From contig NZ_WQNH01000008.1 of NCBI RefSeq assembly GCF_009812055.1, positions 1 through 64,000 of the forward strand: a stretch of 64,000 nt of DNA. Reading direction: 5' to 3'. The stretch is from Chelativorans xinjiangensis. Lineage in GTDB: Bacteria > Pseudomonadota > Alphaproteobacteria > Rhizobiales > Rhizobiaceae. Each line of letters opens with the position of its first letter. The first letter of the stretch is position 1. The notes beneath the pieces are model-generated. The model was not told the DNA's origin, made no database searches, and saw only the letters and a list, made by a program, of their open reading frames with translations. Below, one piece after another: positions 24,847-33,631 of this stretch. Made by a program: the position numbers and the translations under genes.

Positions 24847-26391
24847 ATGCGTGTCGAAGAGTTCCTGAAACGCAGCGCCCTGGCCGATGGAGCCAAGACG
24901 GCTCTGATCTGCGGCCCCCGGCGGCTTTCCTACGACGAGATGGATGCGCTGTCCGACCGGTTGGCGGCAGCCTTGGCGTCGAGCGGCGTGCGCCGCAACG
25001 ACCGCGTCCTGGTCTTCATGGACAATTCCTGGGAGGCGGCGGTCTCCATCTTCGCCGTGCTGAAGGCCGGCGCCACCTTCAGCCCGATCAACGCTTCCAC
25101 CAAGGCCGAGAAACTTGCCTATGTGGCGGGGGATTGCGAGGCCGCGGCGGTGCTGACGCAGGCCAAGCTCCTGCCGGTCGCCGCCGAGGCGCGCGTGCTT
25201 TGCGGCCGGCCGTTCGTTCTCTTCTCCACGCAGAGGCCTGGGGAGGCTGTGCCGGACGGCGCCCTCTCCTTTGCCGAGGCTCTGACGACCGAGCCCGTTC
25301 CCGTTTCGCATGGCGGCATCGATGTCGATCTTGCCATGCTCATTTATACCTCCGGCTCCACCGGCCGCCCCAAGGGCGTGATGATGACGCACCGCAACGT
25401 GGAGGCGGCCGCCACATCCATTACCACCTACCTGCGCAACACGCGGGAAGACATTATCCTGAACGCCCTGCCGCTCGCCTTCGACTACGGGCTCTATCAG
25501 CTCCTGATGTCGGTCAAGCTCGGCGCGACACTGGTGCTGGAGAAGTCCTTCGCTTTCCCTCAGGCGATCTTCGAACTGATGCGCAAGGAAAAGGTGACCG
25601 GCTTTCCGCTGGTTCCCACCATGGCAGCGATGATCCTGCAGATGCGCGACCTCCAGCCCGGTTTCCTGCCGAGCCTGCGCTACTTTTCCAACACCGCCGC
25701 CGCCCTGCCGCCGCCCCATATCGCCCGGCTGCGTGAGCTGTGCCCGGGTGTCGATCTCTATTCCATGTACGGGCTCACCGAATGCAAGCGTTGCACCTAT
25801 CTGCCGCCGGAGGAGCTTGACCATCGGCCGGACTCGGTCGGCATCGCGATCCCGAATACCGAAGCTTTCGTGGTGGACGAGGACGGCAGGCCCGTTCCAC
25901 CCGGCACGGTGGGGGAATTGGTGATCCGTGGTCCGCACGTCATGCAGGGCTACTGGCGCAACGAGGAGGCGACGGCCAGGATGCTGCGACCGGGCCTCAA
26001 TCCGTGGGAGAAGGTGCTCTACACTGGAGATCTCTTCCGCACCGACGCCGACGGCTTCCTCTATTTCGTCGGCCGCAAGGACGACATCATCAAGACGCGC
26101 GGCGAGAAGGTGGCGCCCAAGGAGGTGGAGGCGGTCCTTCACGCCCATCCGTCAATCGCCGAAGCCGTGGTGACGGGCGTGGCCGATCCCGTGCTGGGCC
26201 ATGCCATCGCAGCCATGGTCGTCTCGACCGACCCAGCACTCTCCGAGCGCGACGTCATCCGCCATTGCGCCCGGCACCTGGAAGACTTCATGGTCCCGAA
26301 ACTCGTGCGGTTCGTCAGCGATCTGCCGAAGACGGACACGGGCAAGGTCAGCCGCAGGCTTGCGGCCGAAACGATAGAGCCAGCCGAATGA
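24847..26391 (+). CDS. AMP-forming acyl/aminoacyl ligase
   Basis: This 514-residue ANL superfamily enzyme has all core motifs: LIYTSGSTGRPKGVMMTH (about 166-183), YGLTECKRCTYL, YTGDLFRTDADGFLYFVGRKDD, IKTRGEKVAPKEVE, and the catalytic lysine in KTDTGKVSRR near residue 501. It activates a carboxylate as acyl-AMP and passes it to CoA or, more likely here, to the carrier protein encoded just upstream. The acid is unknown. It belongs to the family that includes ligases of exosortase-associated exopolysaccharide loci, but no exosortase is in the window. Its stop overlaps the next start (ATGA). Confidence 0.88.
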   Translation: MRVEEFLKRSALADGAKTALICGPRRLSYDEMDALSDRLAAALASSGVRRNDRVLVFMDNSWEAAVSIFAVLKAGATFSPINASTKAEKLAYVAGDCEAAAVLTQAKLLPVAAEARVLCGRPFVLFSTQRPGEAVPDGALSFAEALTTEPVPVSHGGIDVDLAMLIYTSGSTGRPKGVMMTHRNVEAAATSITTYLRNTREDIILNALPLAFDYGLYQLLMSVKLGATLVLEKSFAFPQAIFELMRKEKVTGFPLVPTMAAMILQMRDLQPGFLPSLRYFSNTAAALPPPHIARLRELCPGVDLYSMYGLTECKRCTYLPPEELDHRPDSVGIAIPNTEAFVVDEDGRPVPPGTVGELVIRGPHVMQGYWRNEEATARMLRPGLNPWEKVLYTGDLFRTDADGFLYFVGRKDDIIKTRGEKVAPKEVEAVLHAHPSIAEAVVTGVADPVLGHAIAAMVVSTDPALSERDVIRHCARHLEDFMVPKLVRFVSDLPKTDTGKVSRRLAAETIEPAE

Positions 26392-27398
26392 CACACCATT
26401 CCGTTCAAGACGCCGCTTTCTTTTCGTCCACGGCGCTCGCCATCGATCCTGCCGCCGAGACGGAACGGATCGTAGCCGCGCTCAGGGCCCAGCTGCGCTC
26501 GCTGCGCAAGCGCGGCCTCGTGCTGGGCGTGTCGGGGGGCGTGGATTCGAGCGTGTGCACCGCGCTCGCGGTCCGGGCGGTGGGCGCGAAGAACGTTCTC
26601 TGCGTCTTCATGCCGGAAAACGATTCCGATCCGGAGAGCCTTTCGCTCGGCCGGCAGGTCGCCCGGACCTTCGGCGTCGATAGCGGCATCGTGGAGGATA
26701 TCGGCCCGAGCCTTCAGGCGATGGGCTGCTATGAGCGGCGCGACAGCTTCATTCGCAAGCTCGTTCCCGACTACGGCCCCGGCTGGGCCTCGAAGATCGT
26801 CATCGCCAACGCGCTGGAAGGAGACGGCTACAACATCTCCTTCCTCGTGGTGCAGAATCCCGAAGGAAGGCAGACGAAGCTGCGGATGACGCCGGAGGTC
26901 TATCTGGGGGTCGTGGCGGCGACAAACATGAAGCAGCGCACCCGCAAACAGATCGAATACTACCACGCCGACAGGCTGAACTTCGCCGTCATCGGCACGC
27001 CCAACCGGCTCGAATATGACCAGGGCTTCTTCGTTAAGAACGGCGATGGAGCAGCCGACGTGAAGCCGATCGCCCATCTTTACAAGTCGCAAGTCTATGA
27101 GCTTGCCGCGCATCTTGGTGTCCCGGAAGAGATCCGACGCAGGCCGCCGACAACGGATACCTACTCGCTGCAGCAGACACAGGAGGAATTTTACTTTTCG
27201 CTCCCCTACGACCGGATGGACCTGTGCCTTTACGGCCTCAACCACGGCATACCGGCATCCGAGGTTGCGGCGGCGGCGGCGCTCACCGAGGAGCAGGTCC
27301 AGCGTATGTGGGCCGATATTGCGACCAAGCGCAAGACAACCCGCTACCTCCACCTCGGGCCTCAACTGGTCGAGACCGTAGCTGAAATCGCCTCCTGA
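26388..27398 (+). CDS. NadE-family (NAD+ synthase-like) amide synthetase
   Basis: The 336-residue N-type ATP pyrophosphatase has LVLGVSGGVDSSVCTALA (P-loop SGGVDSS at 49-55) and VIGTPNRLEYDQGFFVKNGDGAADVKPIAHLYKSQV, a block matching ammonia-dependent NAD synthase. There is no nitrilase domain. Its ATGA overlap with the ligase gene ties it to the carrier-protein cassette, so it is probably a paralogue that makes an amide on a pathway intermediate and not the cell's main NAD synthase. That reading is inferred from context. It converges on the GNAT gene with 12 bases between. Confidence 0.82.
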   Translation: MTHHSVQDAAFFSSTALAIDPAAETERIVAALRAQLRSLRKRGLVLGVSGGVDSSVCTALAVRAVGAKNVLCVFMPENDSDPESLSLGRQVARTFGVDSGIVEDIGPSLQAMGCYERRDSFIRKLVPDYGPGWASKIVIANALEGDGYNISFLVVQNPEGRQTKLRMTPEVYLGVVAATNMKQRTRKQIEYYHADRLNFAVIGTPNRLEYDQGFFVKNGDGAADVKPIAHLYKSQVYELAAHLGVPEEIRRRPPTTDTYSLQQTQEEFYFSLPYDRMDLCLYGLNHGIPASEVAAAAALTEEQVQRMWADIATKRKTTRYLHLGPQLVETVAEIAS

Positions 27399-27410
27399 AA
27401 AGGCTTGGCG

Positions 27411-28526
27411 CTAGTCGAACCTGCCGCCGATTAGCCGGCTCCAATGTTCGCCCGCAATGCCGTTCAGAAATCCCTCGCCCTCTTGAAGTCTAGGGACGAT
27501 CTCGGCATCGCGCGCATGCACGACGGTCGAGGCAAGATGCGTAAAGGCGACGCGCCGTCCGAGCATGGCTTCCAGCAGGGCCGGCTGGGTGCGGCCGCGC
27601 AGGCCGGCGAGACCTTGGTCCGCGGCGTGGGCGAACATGGCGTCGATCACGGCGTCCGCCTGGCCGGGAAGGGCAAGCAACTGCAGCACACGGCCGATGC
27701 GGCCTGGCCCGCCGTGATAGAAAAAGCCGCCAATCGCCCTGCCCGTCCGCGAAACGACTTTGCAGAACCTGGCAGGCCCGTATTCCTCCTTGCTTTGCGC
27801 GTCAGCGAGGACCTGCTCAAGCTGCCCCGGCGCCCATTCCGGCCGGAGGGGGAAGTGGGCGGTGAATGGCGCAACCAGCCCGGCGAAGTCGTCCCGGGTG
27901 ATTTCAACCGCTTTGCAGGCGCCCGCACCCTTCCAGTTTTCCGGTATGCCGGACCACCGCAAGGCATCCGCCGTCATGCGTCCGCGGGCGAGCGTATCCA
28001 TCATGCCCGCCAGTGGCGACAGCATCCGTAGCGCACGGACCTTCCCGGAAGCCGCTTGCGCAAGGAAGGAAAAGGGCCGGATCACGCGGACCCAGTCGAG
28101 ACTATATTGCGGCAGCTGCACGCCGCGCAGCCGCGTCCACATATTGGCCGACACCTCGCTCGCCGTCTCGCTGAAAGAGATGTCCTGAGGCCCGGCGAGG
28201 AATGCTTTCAGAAGCCGCGCGCCGGCCATGGGATCGCTCTCGCGATCTTCCACCATAAGCGAGCCGCAGATGGCCGCGCGCAGCGGCCGGCCCTCGAACG
28301 TCATTGGCAGCGTGGTCACGCCGATGAAGCCTGAAATGCTGCCGTCTTCCCTCAGATGCACGAGCGAGGCGATCTCCGGGTCGTGCCCCGGAAATTCTAG
28401 GTAAAGCCGCCGCAGATAGACGGCGAGCGCTTCGGGCGGGCGCCGGTGTCGATCCCTGAAGATGCGCTGAAACAGCCCGGTGACGGCCGGGATATCGTCC
28501 TCCCTTAGCGGCCGAACGGCTGTCAT
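27411..28526 (-). CDS. Double-GNAT acyltransferase-like protein 1
   Basis: The 371-residue protein has an N-terminal GNAT-like half (VRPLREDDIPAVTGLFQRIF, SLVHLREDGSISGFIGVTTLPM) and a C-terminal half of similar fold ending in the motif EHWSRLIGGRF. It is clearly homologous along its length to the protein at 30740-31915: both have DISFS/DFCFSD-type, LDWVRVIRPF/LEWRRVFRPF and the same C-terminal pattern. I know no characterised member. The start overlaps the stop of the PrmC-like gene (ATGA). The context suggests transfer of an acyl group in surface polysaccharide synthesis. Confidence 0.7.
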   Translation of the reverse strand: MTAVRPLREDDIPAVTGLFQRIFRDRHRRPPEALAVYLRRLYLEFPGHDPEIASLVHLREDGSISGFIGVTTLPMTFEGRPLRAAICGSLMVEDRESDPMAGARLLKAFLAGPQDISFSETASEVSANMWTRLRGVQLPQYSLDWVRVIRPFSFLAQAASGKVRALRMLSPLAGMMDTLARGRMTADALRWSGIPENWKGAGACKAVEITRDDFAGLVAPFTAHFPLRPEWAPGQLEQVLADAQSKEEYGPARFCKVVSRTGRAIGGFFYHGGPGRIGRVLQLLALPGQADAVIDAMFAHAADQGLAGLRGRTQPALLEAMLGRRVAFTHLASTVVHARDAEIVPRLQEGEGFLNGIAGEHWSRLIGGRFD

Positions 28527-29227
28527 TGCTCGTGCTTCTTGCGTGCGATCGCGACACGCGGCATGCCGGCGACGTCCGGGGCAAAGCGGACCGGCTCGTA
28601 GAAGCCGGCCCGGGTGAGGAGAATCTTGACCTGGCGGTCCTGCCCTTCGCCGAATTCGAAGGCAAGCCATCCGCCGGGCTTGAGAAAGGCCGCTGCTTCG
28701 CGCACGAGGCGCTGGTGGATCGAGAGACCGTAAGGCCCTCCGTCGAAGGCTTCCCTCGGTTCGTTTTCGAGCAGAGCGGAGCGGTCGCCTTCCAGCCGAA
28801 GGGTCGAGATATAGGGAGGGTTGCAGACGACGAGATCGGCTCTCCCCTCCAGCCCCTCATCCTGGAGCCCGGAGAAGAGGTCGCCCTGCACGACCTTGAC
28901 GGCGCCGGCGAGGCCGCAACGTTCCGCATTTCGCCGAGCAAGAGCCACGGTGTCGTCAGTGAGGTCGGATGCCCAGACCCTTGCCGTTGGAACCGCCGCA
29001 GCGATAGCCAGCGCGAGGTTGCCCGAGCCGCAGCACATGTCGATCACGATGGCTTCGCTGGACACTTCCCGCAGCAGTTCGACCGTGCTGCGGCCCAGAA
29101 GCTCCGTCTCTTCACGCGGCACCAGAACGCCGGGAGCCGTCTCCAACTCGATGCCCATGAAAAGCACCGACCGTGCCAATGGCGGCCTCTCTACAGGAAT
29201 TGCTTCGATCGTTTCTTGCTTCGCCAT
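28523..29227 (-). CDS. PrmC/HemK-like methyltransferase lacking the N-terminal domain
   Basis: The 234-residue class I methyltransferase has the PrmC pocket lead-in LETAPGVLVPREETELL, the SAM motif VIDMCCGSGNLALAIA and the catalytic VVCNPPYIS, which in PrmC/HemK methylates the glutamine of release factors. The helical N-terminal domain that PrmC uses to bind release factors is missing (about 285 residues are usual). An amide or planar nitrogen of a small substrate is therefore a better guess here than a release factor. It is coupled by ATGA to the GNAT gene and divergent from the flippase gene. Confidence 0.8.
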   Translation of the reverse strand: MAKQETIEAIPVERPPLARSVLFMGIELETAPGVLVPREETELLGRSTVELLREVSSEAIVIDMCCGSGNLALAIAAAVPTARVWASDLTDDTVALARRNAERCGLAGAVKVVQGDLFSGLQDEGLEGRADLVVCNPPYISTLRLEGDRSALLENEPREAFDGGPYGLSIHQRLVREAAAFLKPGGWLAFEFGEGQDRQVKILLTRAGFYEPVRFAPDVAGMPRVAIARKKHEQ

Positions 29228-29429
29228 CCCGCGCCCCTCTTCAAATCGAACTTCGATATAGTCGACACAGGTAAATGGAGCTTGAAGCGGGTTACGAAGC
29301 TTCTGGACGGCGCGTTAACCGCAAGATCATTCCCGCCGCGTATTAAGGCCCGAAGTGGAATAGAACGATTACCGGCGATCCGGTCTCTCGCCGGCTCGAG
29401 GGACGGCGCGCGGCAGGGCTTGGAATTTG

Positions 29430-30743
29430 ATGTTCAGGGGCAAGCACATCACAGGCGACTTCAGGTCCCTCCTTGCGACACTCACCACCTACGTGGCGTC
29501 GAGCGGCAGCCTTCTCGTCAGCTCCGCCGCGCAGTTGGTGACGTTCGCAATCCTCGCCCGATGGCTTGGCGTCGAAGAGTTCAGCCTGTTCGTGGCGATC
29601 ACCGCTATCTGCAGCGTCGCGCTACATCTGTGCGGACTCGGTGCCATGGAAACTCTGGTACGGCGGGTGGCGCGAGACCCTTCCGCCTATCCCGTCATGC
29701 TTGGTCACAATCTTATCCTGACGGGCATCAGCGGAATGATCCTGGTGGCTGCAGGGGCGGTTGTGCTGCCCTTCCTGTTCAAGCTTTCAGGCAGTCCGAT
29801 CCTCAATGTCGTCTTCATCATGGCCATGCTGGTCACGAATATCGTGCTCGTCCGGCTGATTGTGCTGACGGAGCAGATATTCATAGGACGCAGCGAGTTC
29901 GGCACGGCTAACATGGTGGTCGTCGGCTTCGCGGTCGCAAGGACGATCGCCGCGGTCTTGGCCTGCGTCATATTCGGCGTGTCGACGACGGGACAATGGG
30001 CGATCTGGCAGTTCGTCTGCCATGTCCTGGTCGCGCTCGTATGCTGCCGCGTGCTCATGCGGCTGGGTCGGCCCGAATTCAGGATCGTGCGGGAGGAGAT
30101 CATGAACGGGATCTACTTCAGCGTTCCGTTCATCCTCCGGGCCGCCCGTCAGAACGTCGATCTCCTGGTCCTAAGCCTCGTTTCGACCGCCGAGATCGTG
30201 TCGAGCTACAGCGTAGCCCGCAGGATGCTGGAAAGCAGTTATCTCTCGGTCGAGGCGCTCAATCGGCTCATCTATCCCGGCTCGGCGAGAGCCAGCGCGG
30301 GAGGACTGCACCACATGGCCAAGCGGGTCAAAAAAGTTCTTGCCGCTGCGACTTTGATCTCTGTCGCCGCGGCCATTGCCGTGTTTATCATCGCGCCGCT
30401 CTTGCCCTATCTGTTCGGCCACGACTACGTTTCGCTCGTCTCCTTCGTGCGCCAGATGTGCTGGATCGTCATTTTGCTCGCGATCTGGTCGGTTGCGGTG
30501 GAGGCGCTGGGCGCATCCGGTAATCACGCCTATCGCGGCACCGTGATGGCTCTCGGCAGTCTCTTCGGCGCTGTCTTGACCGCCTGGGCCAGCTGGTATG
30601 CGCCGCCGACAGGCACGATCGTTTCCCTCTACGTCATCGAGTTCGCAATGGTGGTGGCGTCATGGCTCGTCCTCGTGCACGTCATCCGCAAGAGCAAGGG
30701 TTCGGCGGCCGAGGCAAGTCTTCTTAGGGAGGCACAGCCATGA
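29430..30743 (+). CDS. Polysaccharide flippase (Wzx-like, MATE/MVF superfamily)
   Basis: The 437-residue membrane protein has about 12 predicted helices, with SSAAQLVTFAILARWLGVEEFSLFVAI at the N-terminus as in oligosaccharide repeat-unit flippases. It would move a lipid-linked repeat unit across the inner membrane. The ATG at 30430-type position is 29430; a TTG directly before it is less likely. The stop overlaps the start of the second double-GNAT gene (ATGA), which implies that acyl transfer and export are coordinated. Confidence 0.85.
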   Translation: MFRGKHITGDFRSLLATLTTYVASSGSLLVSSAAQLVTFAILARWLGVEEFSLFVAITAICSVALHLCGLGAMETLVRRVARDPSAYPVMLGHNLILTGISGMILVAAGAVVLPFLFKLSGSPILNVVFIMAMLVTNIVLVRLIVLTEQIFIGRSEFGTANMVVVGFAVARTIAAVLACVIFGVSTTGQWAIWQFVCHVLVALVCCRVLMRLGRPEFRIVREEIMNGIYFSVPFILRAARQNVDLLVLSLVSTAEIVSSYSVARRMLESSYLSVEALNRLIYPGSARASAGGLHHMAKRVKKVLAAATLISVAAAIAVFIIAPLLPYLFGHDYVSLVSFVRQMCWIVILLAIWSVAVEALGASGNHAYRGTVMALGSLFGAVLTAWASWYAPPTGTIVSLYVIEFAMVVASWLVLVHVIRKSKGSAAEASLLREAQP

Positions 30744-31915
30744 AGGCCATCGAGATGGACGATACCGGCGTCATGGTCGCGCCGGACAGCAAGGACATGG
30801 CGGCTGATCCGATCGTCGCACGGCGGCGGGGACGTGTGCGCCCGATGAAGAGAGGCGATATCGCCGCCGTCGCCAAGCTGTTCAACTGCATCTTCAGGAA
30901 GAACGAGGCGGACGGAAGCCGGGAGCTCAACCGCTACCTGGAGACGGTAACCTTCTCCAGCCCCCTTTACACGCCGGAAACCGGAAGCATCGTCCATGAG
31001 AATGCCGAAGGGGAGATCGACAGTGCCGTCCTATCCGTTCCCATGCAGCTGCAGGTAGGCGAAAGAACGCTTACGGCAAGGCTCCTTTGCGCCTTCATGG
31101 CAAAAGGCAAGTCCGGCGCCCTCGGCGCGGCCCATCTGGCAAGAACGTTTCGGGCGAAGCACCAGGATTTCTGCTTCTCCGACAATGCCTCGCCGCGTAG
31201 CGCCGATCACTGGGAGGCCGGCGGCGGGCACATATTGCCTATCCAGAGCCTGGAGTGGCGGCGCGTCTTCCGTCCTTTCACGAGCAACCTGCAGCGGCTT
31301 TACGTTGCCGCTCCGGCCTTGCGGAAGCTCCCGCTGCGCATCGTCGCCCTCCCGCTCGACCGGTTGGCCCGGCGGCTGTTGCCCTCCTTCAAGCCGGCCA
31401 CCGCCCCCGGATATCGCGTGGAGCCAGCGGGTTACGAGGAATTCAGGGAATATGCGAGCACCGTGCTCAAGCGCTTTTACGTGCGGCCCGCATGGTCGGC
31501 CGGGGAATTCTCCTGGCTTATCGGGCTGGCGAGTCAGAACCTCACGTGCGGCACGCTGAACTGCCGTAAGGTCCTCGACCCGAAGGGCGAGACAGCGGGC
31601 TTCGTGCTCTATTTCGGCGAAGCAAACGGCATCGCCCGGGTGCTCAACCTCATTTGCACCCAAGGAAGGGAGCGAGAGGTCGTCGGGCAGTTGTGCGCCT
31701 TTTTCGATACCGAAGGATATTGCGATGCAAGGGGCATGGCCCAGCCCTTCCTCATGAAGGCGATTATGCGGCAGCGGCAGCTCACCTTCAGGCACTCGGG
31801 CTATTTCTGCATGGTCAGCCGCCATTCCGAGATTGTGGACGCGGCTCTCTCTGGCGACATGTACATCGGCGGGCTTGCATCGGAAAGCTGGAGCAACCTG
31901 CTCGTCGCGTTCTGA
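30740..31915 (+). CDS. Double-GNAT acyltransferase-like protein 2
   Basis: The 391-residue protein is a paralogue of the product of 27411-28526. It has an extra N-terminal 35 residues, then VRPMKRGDIAAVAKLFNCIFRK, SIVHENAEGEIDSAVLSVPMQL, DFCFSDNASPRSADHW, LEWRRVFRPFTS and the C-terminal SESWSNLLVAF. Two GNAT-like halves are likely. No catalytic assignment can be made. It is translationally coupled to the Wzx-like flippase, so it probably modifies the repeat unit or acts at the membrane. Confidence 0.7.
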   Translation: MKAIEMDDTGVMVAPDSKDMAADPIVARRRGRVRPMKRGDIAAVAKLFNCIFRKNEADGSRELNRYLETVTFSSPLYTPETGSIVHENAEGEIDSAVLSVPMQLQVGERTLTARLLCAFMAKGKSGALGAAHLARTFRAKHQDFCFSDNASPRSADHWEAGGGHILPIQSLEWRRVFRPFTSNLQRLYVAAPALRKLPLRIVALPLDRLARRLLPSFKPATAPGYRVEPAGYEEFREYASTVLKRFYVRPAWSAGEFSWLIGLASQNLTCGTLNCRKVLDPKGETAGFVLYFGEANGIARVLNLICTQGREREVVGQLCAFFDTEGYCDARGMAQPFLMKAIMRQRQLTFRHSGYFCMVSRHSEIVDAALSGDMYIGGLASESWSNLLVAF

Positions 31916-32043
31916 GGAGCGGAGCCAGCGAAGGCGCGCCCGTTTCCCGTGGATTAAGACATGTTAAACCATAACGCTATAGGGTCCCTTCGACGTACCG
32001 AGGCCACGGTGTCGGGCTGAGCAGTGATGCGGATGAGACTGGC

Positions 32044-33615
32044 ATGTATGAAGTAGCTGAACCGCGTCGCGGACCCGCAAAGCCGGCCCGGAACCGAGCC
32101 AAAAACCTGCATGCGCGGGGCTCACTTCTCAACCTGCTTTCCAACCCGCCCGCGACAGAGGAAGCGGAACCTGCCGCTGCACCGGCGCGGGAAGCGGAAC
32201 CGGCCCTTGCACCGGCGCCACCTGTGCGCGGGAGCGCGGCCGACTATCTGGAAAAGCTGCGCCGAATCTCCCCGGACGACGTTCTCTTCTGGCTCGACCG
32301 CGGAAAGGTCCTGGTCGTTTCCTTGGTGCTTCTTTGCGTGGCGGCGGCTTTCGCCTACGCCATCACCGCATCGCCGCGCTACACGGTCTATACCGATATC
32401 GTGGTGGACCCGGCCAATCTGCAGGTGGTCACCGACGACGTGTTCGCCAGCAATCCGCAGCGCGACACGCAACTGCTCGAGGTGGAAAGCAAGCTGAGGA
32501 TCCTCACCTCGCGCAATGTGCTGAACCGCGTCATCAGCGATCTGAACCTTACCGAAGACCCCGAATTCGTGAAACCCGACTGGTTGGCCCCCCTAAAGCG
32601 GCTTATCTCCAGCGGACCTGCTTCCGAAAACCGGCAACTGGCGGTTTTGCGCGCGCTTTCGGAGCGCGTGGAAGCGCGCAGGGAGGAGCGCTCCTACGTG
32701 GTCGTCCTCAGCGTGTGGACGGAAGACCCGATGAAGTCTGTCACCCTTTCCGACGCCATCGTCGACGCCTTCGAGGCCGAGGTGTTCGAAACCGCGGCCG
32801 GGAGTGCGGGGCGCGTGGCTGCAAGCATCAGCGAGCGGCTGGACGAGTTGCGCGCCAACGTCGCGGAGGCGGAGGCCCGCGTGGAGACGTTCAAGCGCGA
32901 AAGCGGTCTGCAGTCGAACGACGGCGAACTCGTCAGTATGCGCCTTTCCGGCGAACTGAACAATCAGGTGCTCGAAGCCCAGGAACGTCAAATCCAGCTC
33001 GAAATGCGTTACCGCCAACTGCGGCAGGCGCTGGAAGAGCAGCGCACTACCGCCTCCCCCGTGTTCCAGTCGGAAACGCTTATCGATCTGCGTGCGCAGC
33101 ATGACCGTCTGCAGCAACAGTTGGGGGCGCTCGCGCTGGTCTACCTCGACAGGCATCCGCGCCTGCAGGCGATCAGGACCGAGCTTTCCTCCGTGCAGCG
33201 TGCGATCTCGGCCGAAGCGCAGCGCATCGTCGATGCCGCGAGGATCGACGCCGAGCAGGCCCGCACGGTAGCCGAGGAATTGCGGCTGAAAACGCGAGAT
33301 GAAGAGGCGAAGGTCTTCGATGACAGCAGCGCTCAGGTGACCCTGCGCGAACTGGAGCGCGATGCCCGGGCGAAGGCCGCGCTCTACGAGACCTACCTCT
33401 CGCGCAGTCAGCAGATTACGGAGCGTCAGCAGATCGACACCAGCAACATCCGGGTGATTTCGCGCGCCGTGCCGCCCAAATCACGAAGCTGGCCGCCTCG
33501 CACGATGATACTGCTTGCAGCCGGCGCCTTTGCAGGGCTCTTGCTGGGCCTCTTCGCCGCCCTGACGCTCGGCTTGTTCGGATATCTTCGCGAGCCGCAA
33601 CGCCGCGCCGTGTGA
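32044..33615 (+). CDS. Chain-length determinant (Wzz/GumC type) without kinase domain
   Basis: This 523-residue polysaccharide co-polymerase has a cytoplasmic Ala/Pro/Glu-rich N-terminus with a short imperfect repeat (EAEPAAAPAREAEPALAPAP), a transmembrane helix at about 88-108, a periplasmic Wzz domain, long coiled coils (about 240-420), a proline-glycine-poor PPKSRSWPPRTM lead and a second helix near the end. The C-terminal tyrosine kinase of ExoP-type proteins is absent, and no separate kinase gene is nearby. It controls polymer length together with the Wzy-like protein 16 bases downstream. Confidence 0.85.
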   Translation: MYEVAEPRRGPAKPARNRAKNLHARGSLLNLLSNPPATEEAEPAAAPAREAEPALAPAPPVRGSAADYLEKLRRISPDDVLFWLDRGKVLVVSLVLLCVAAAFAYAITASPRYTVYTDIVVDPANLQVVTDDVFASNPQRDTQLLEVESKLRILTSRNVLNRVISDLNLTEDPEFVKPDWLAPLKRLISSGPASENRQLAVLRALSERVEARREERSYVVVLSVWTEDPMKSVTLSDAIVDAFEAEVFETAAGSAGRVAASISERLDELRANVAEAEARVETFKRESGLQSNDGELVSMRLSGELNNQVLEAQERQIQLEMRYRQLRQALEEQRTTASPVFQSETLIDLRAQHDRLQQQLGALALVYLDRHPRLQAIRTELSSVQRAISAEAQRIVDAARIDAEQARTVAEELRLKTRDEEAKVFDDSSAQVTLRELERDARAKAALYETYLSRSQQITERQQIDTSNIRVISRAVPPKSRSWPPRTMILLAAGAFAGLLLGLFAALTLGLFGYLREPQRRAV

Positions 33616-33631
33616 TGAAGGAGCGCCTCTG

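Noticed and set aside
31954-31967. TTAA-N6-TTAA upstream of wzz, considered as a CtrA site.
   Set aside because: The CtrA full site needs seven bases between the half sites; here there are six.
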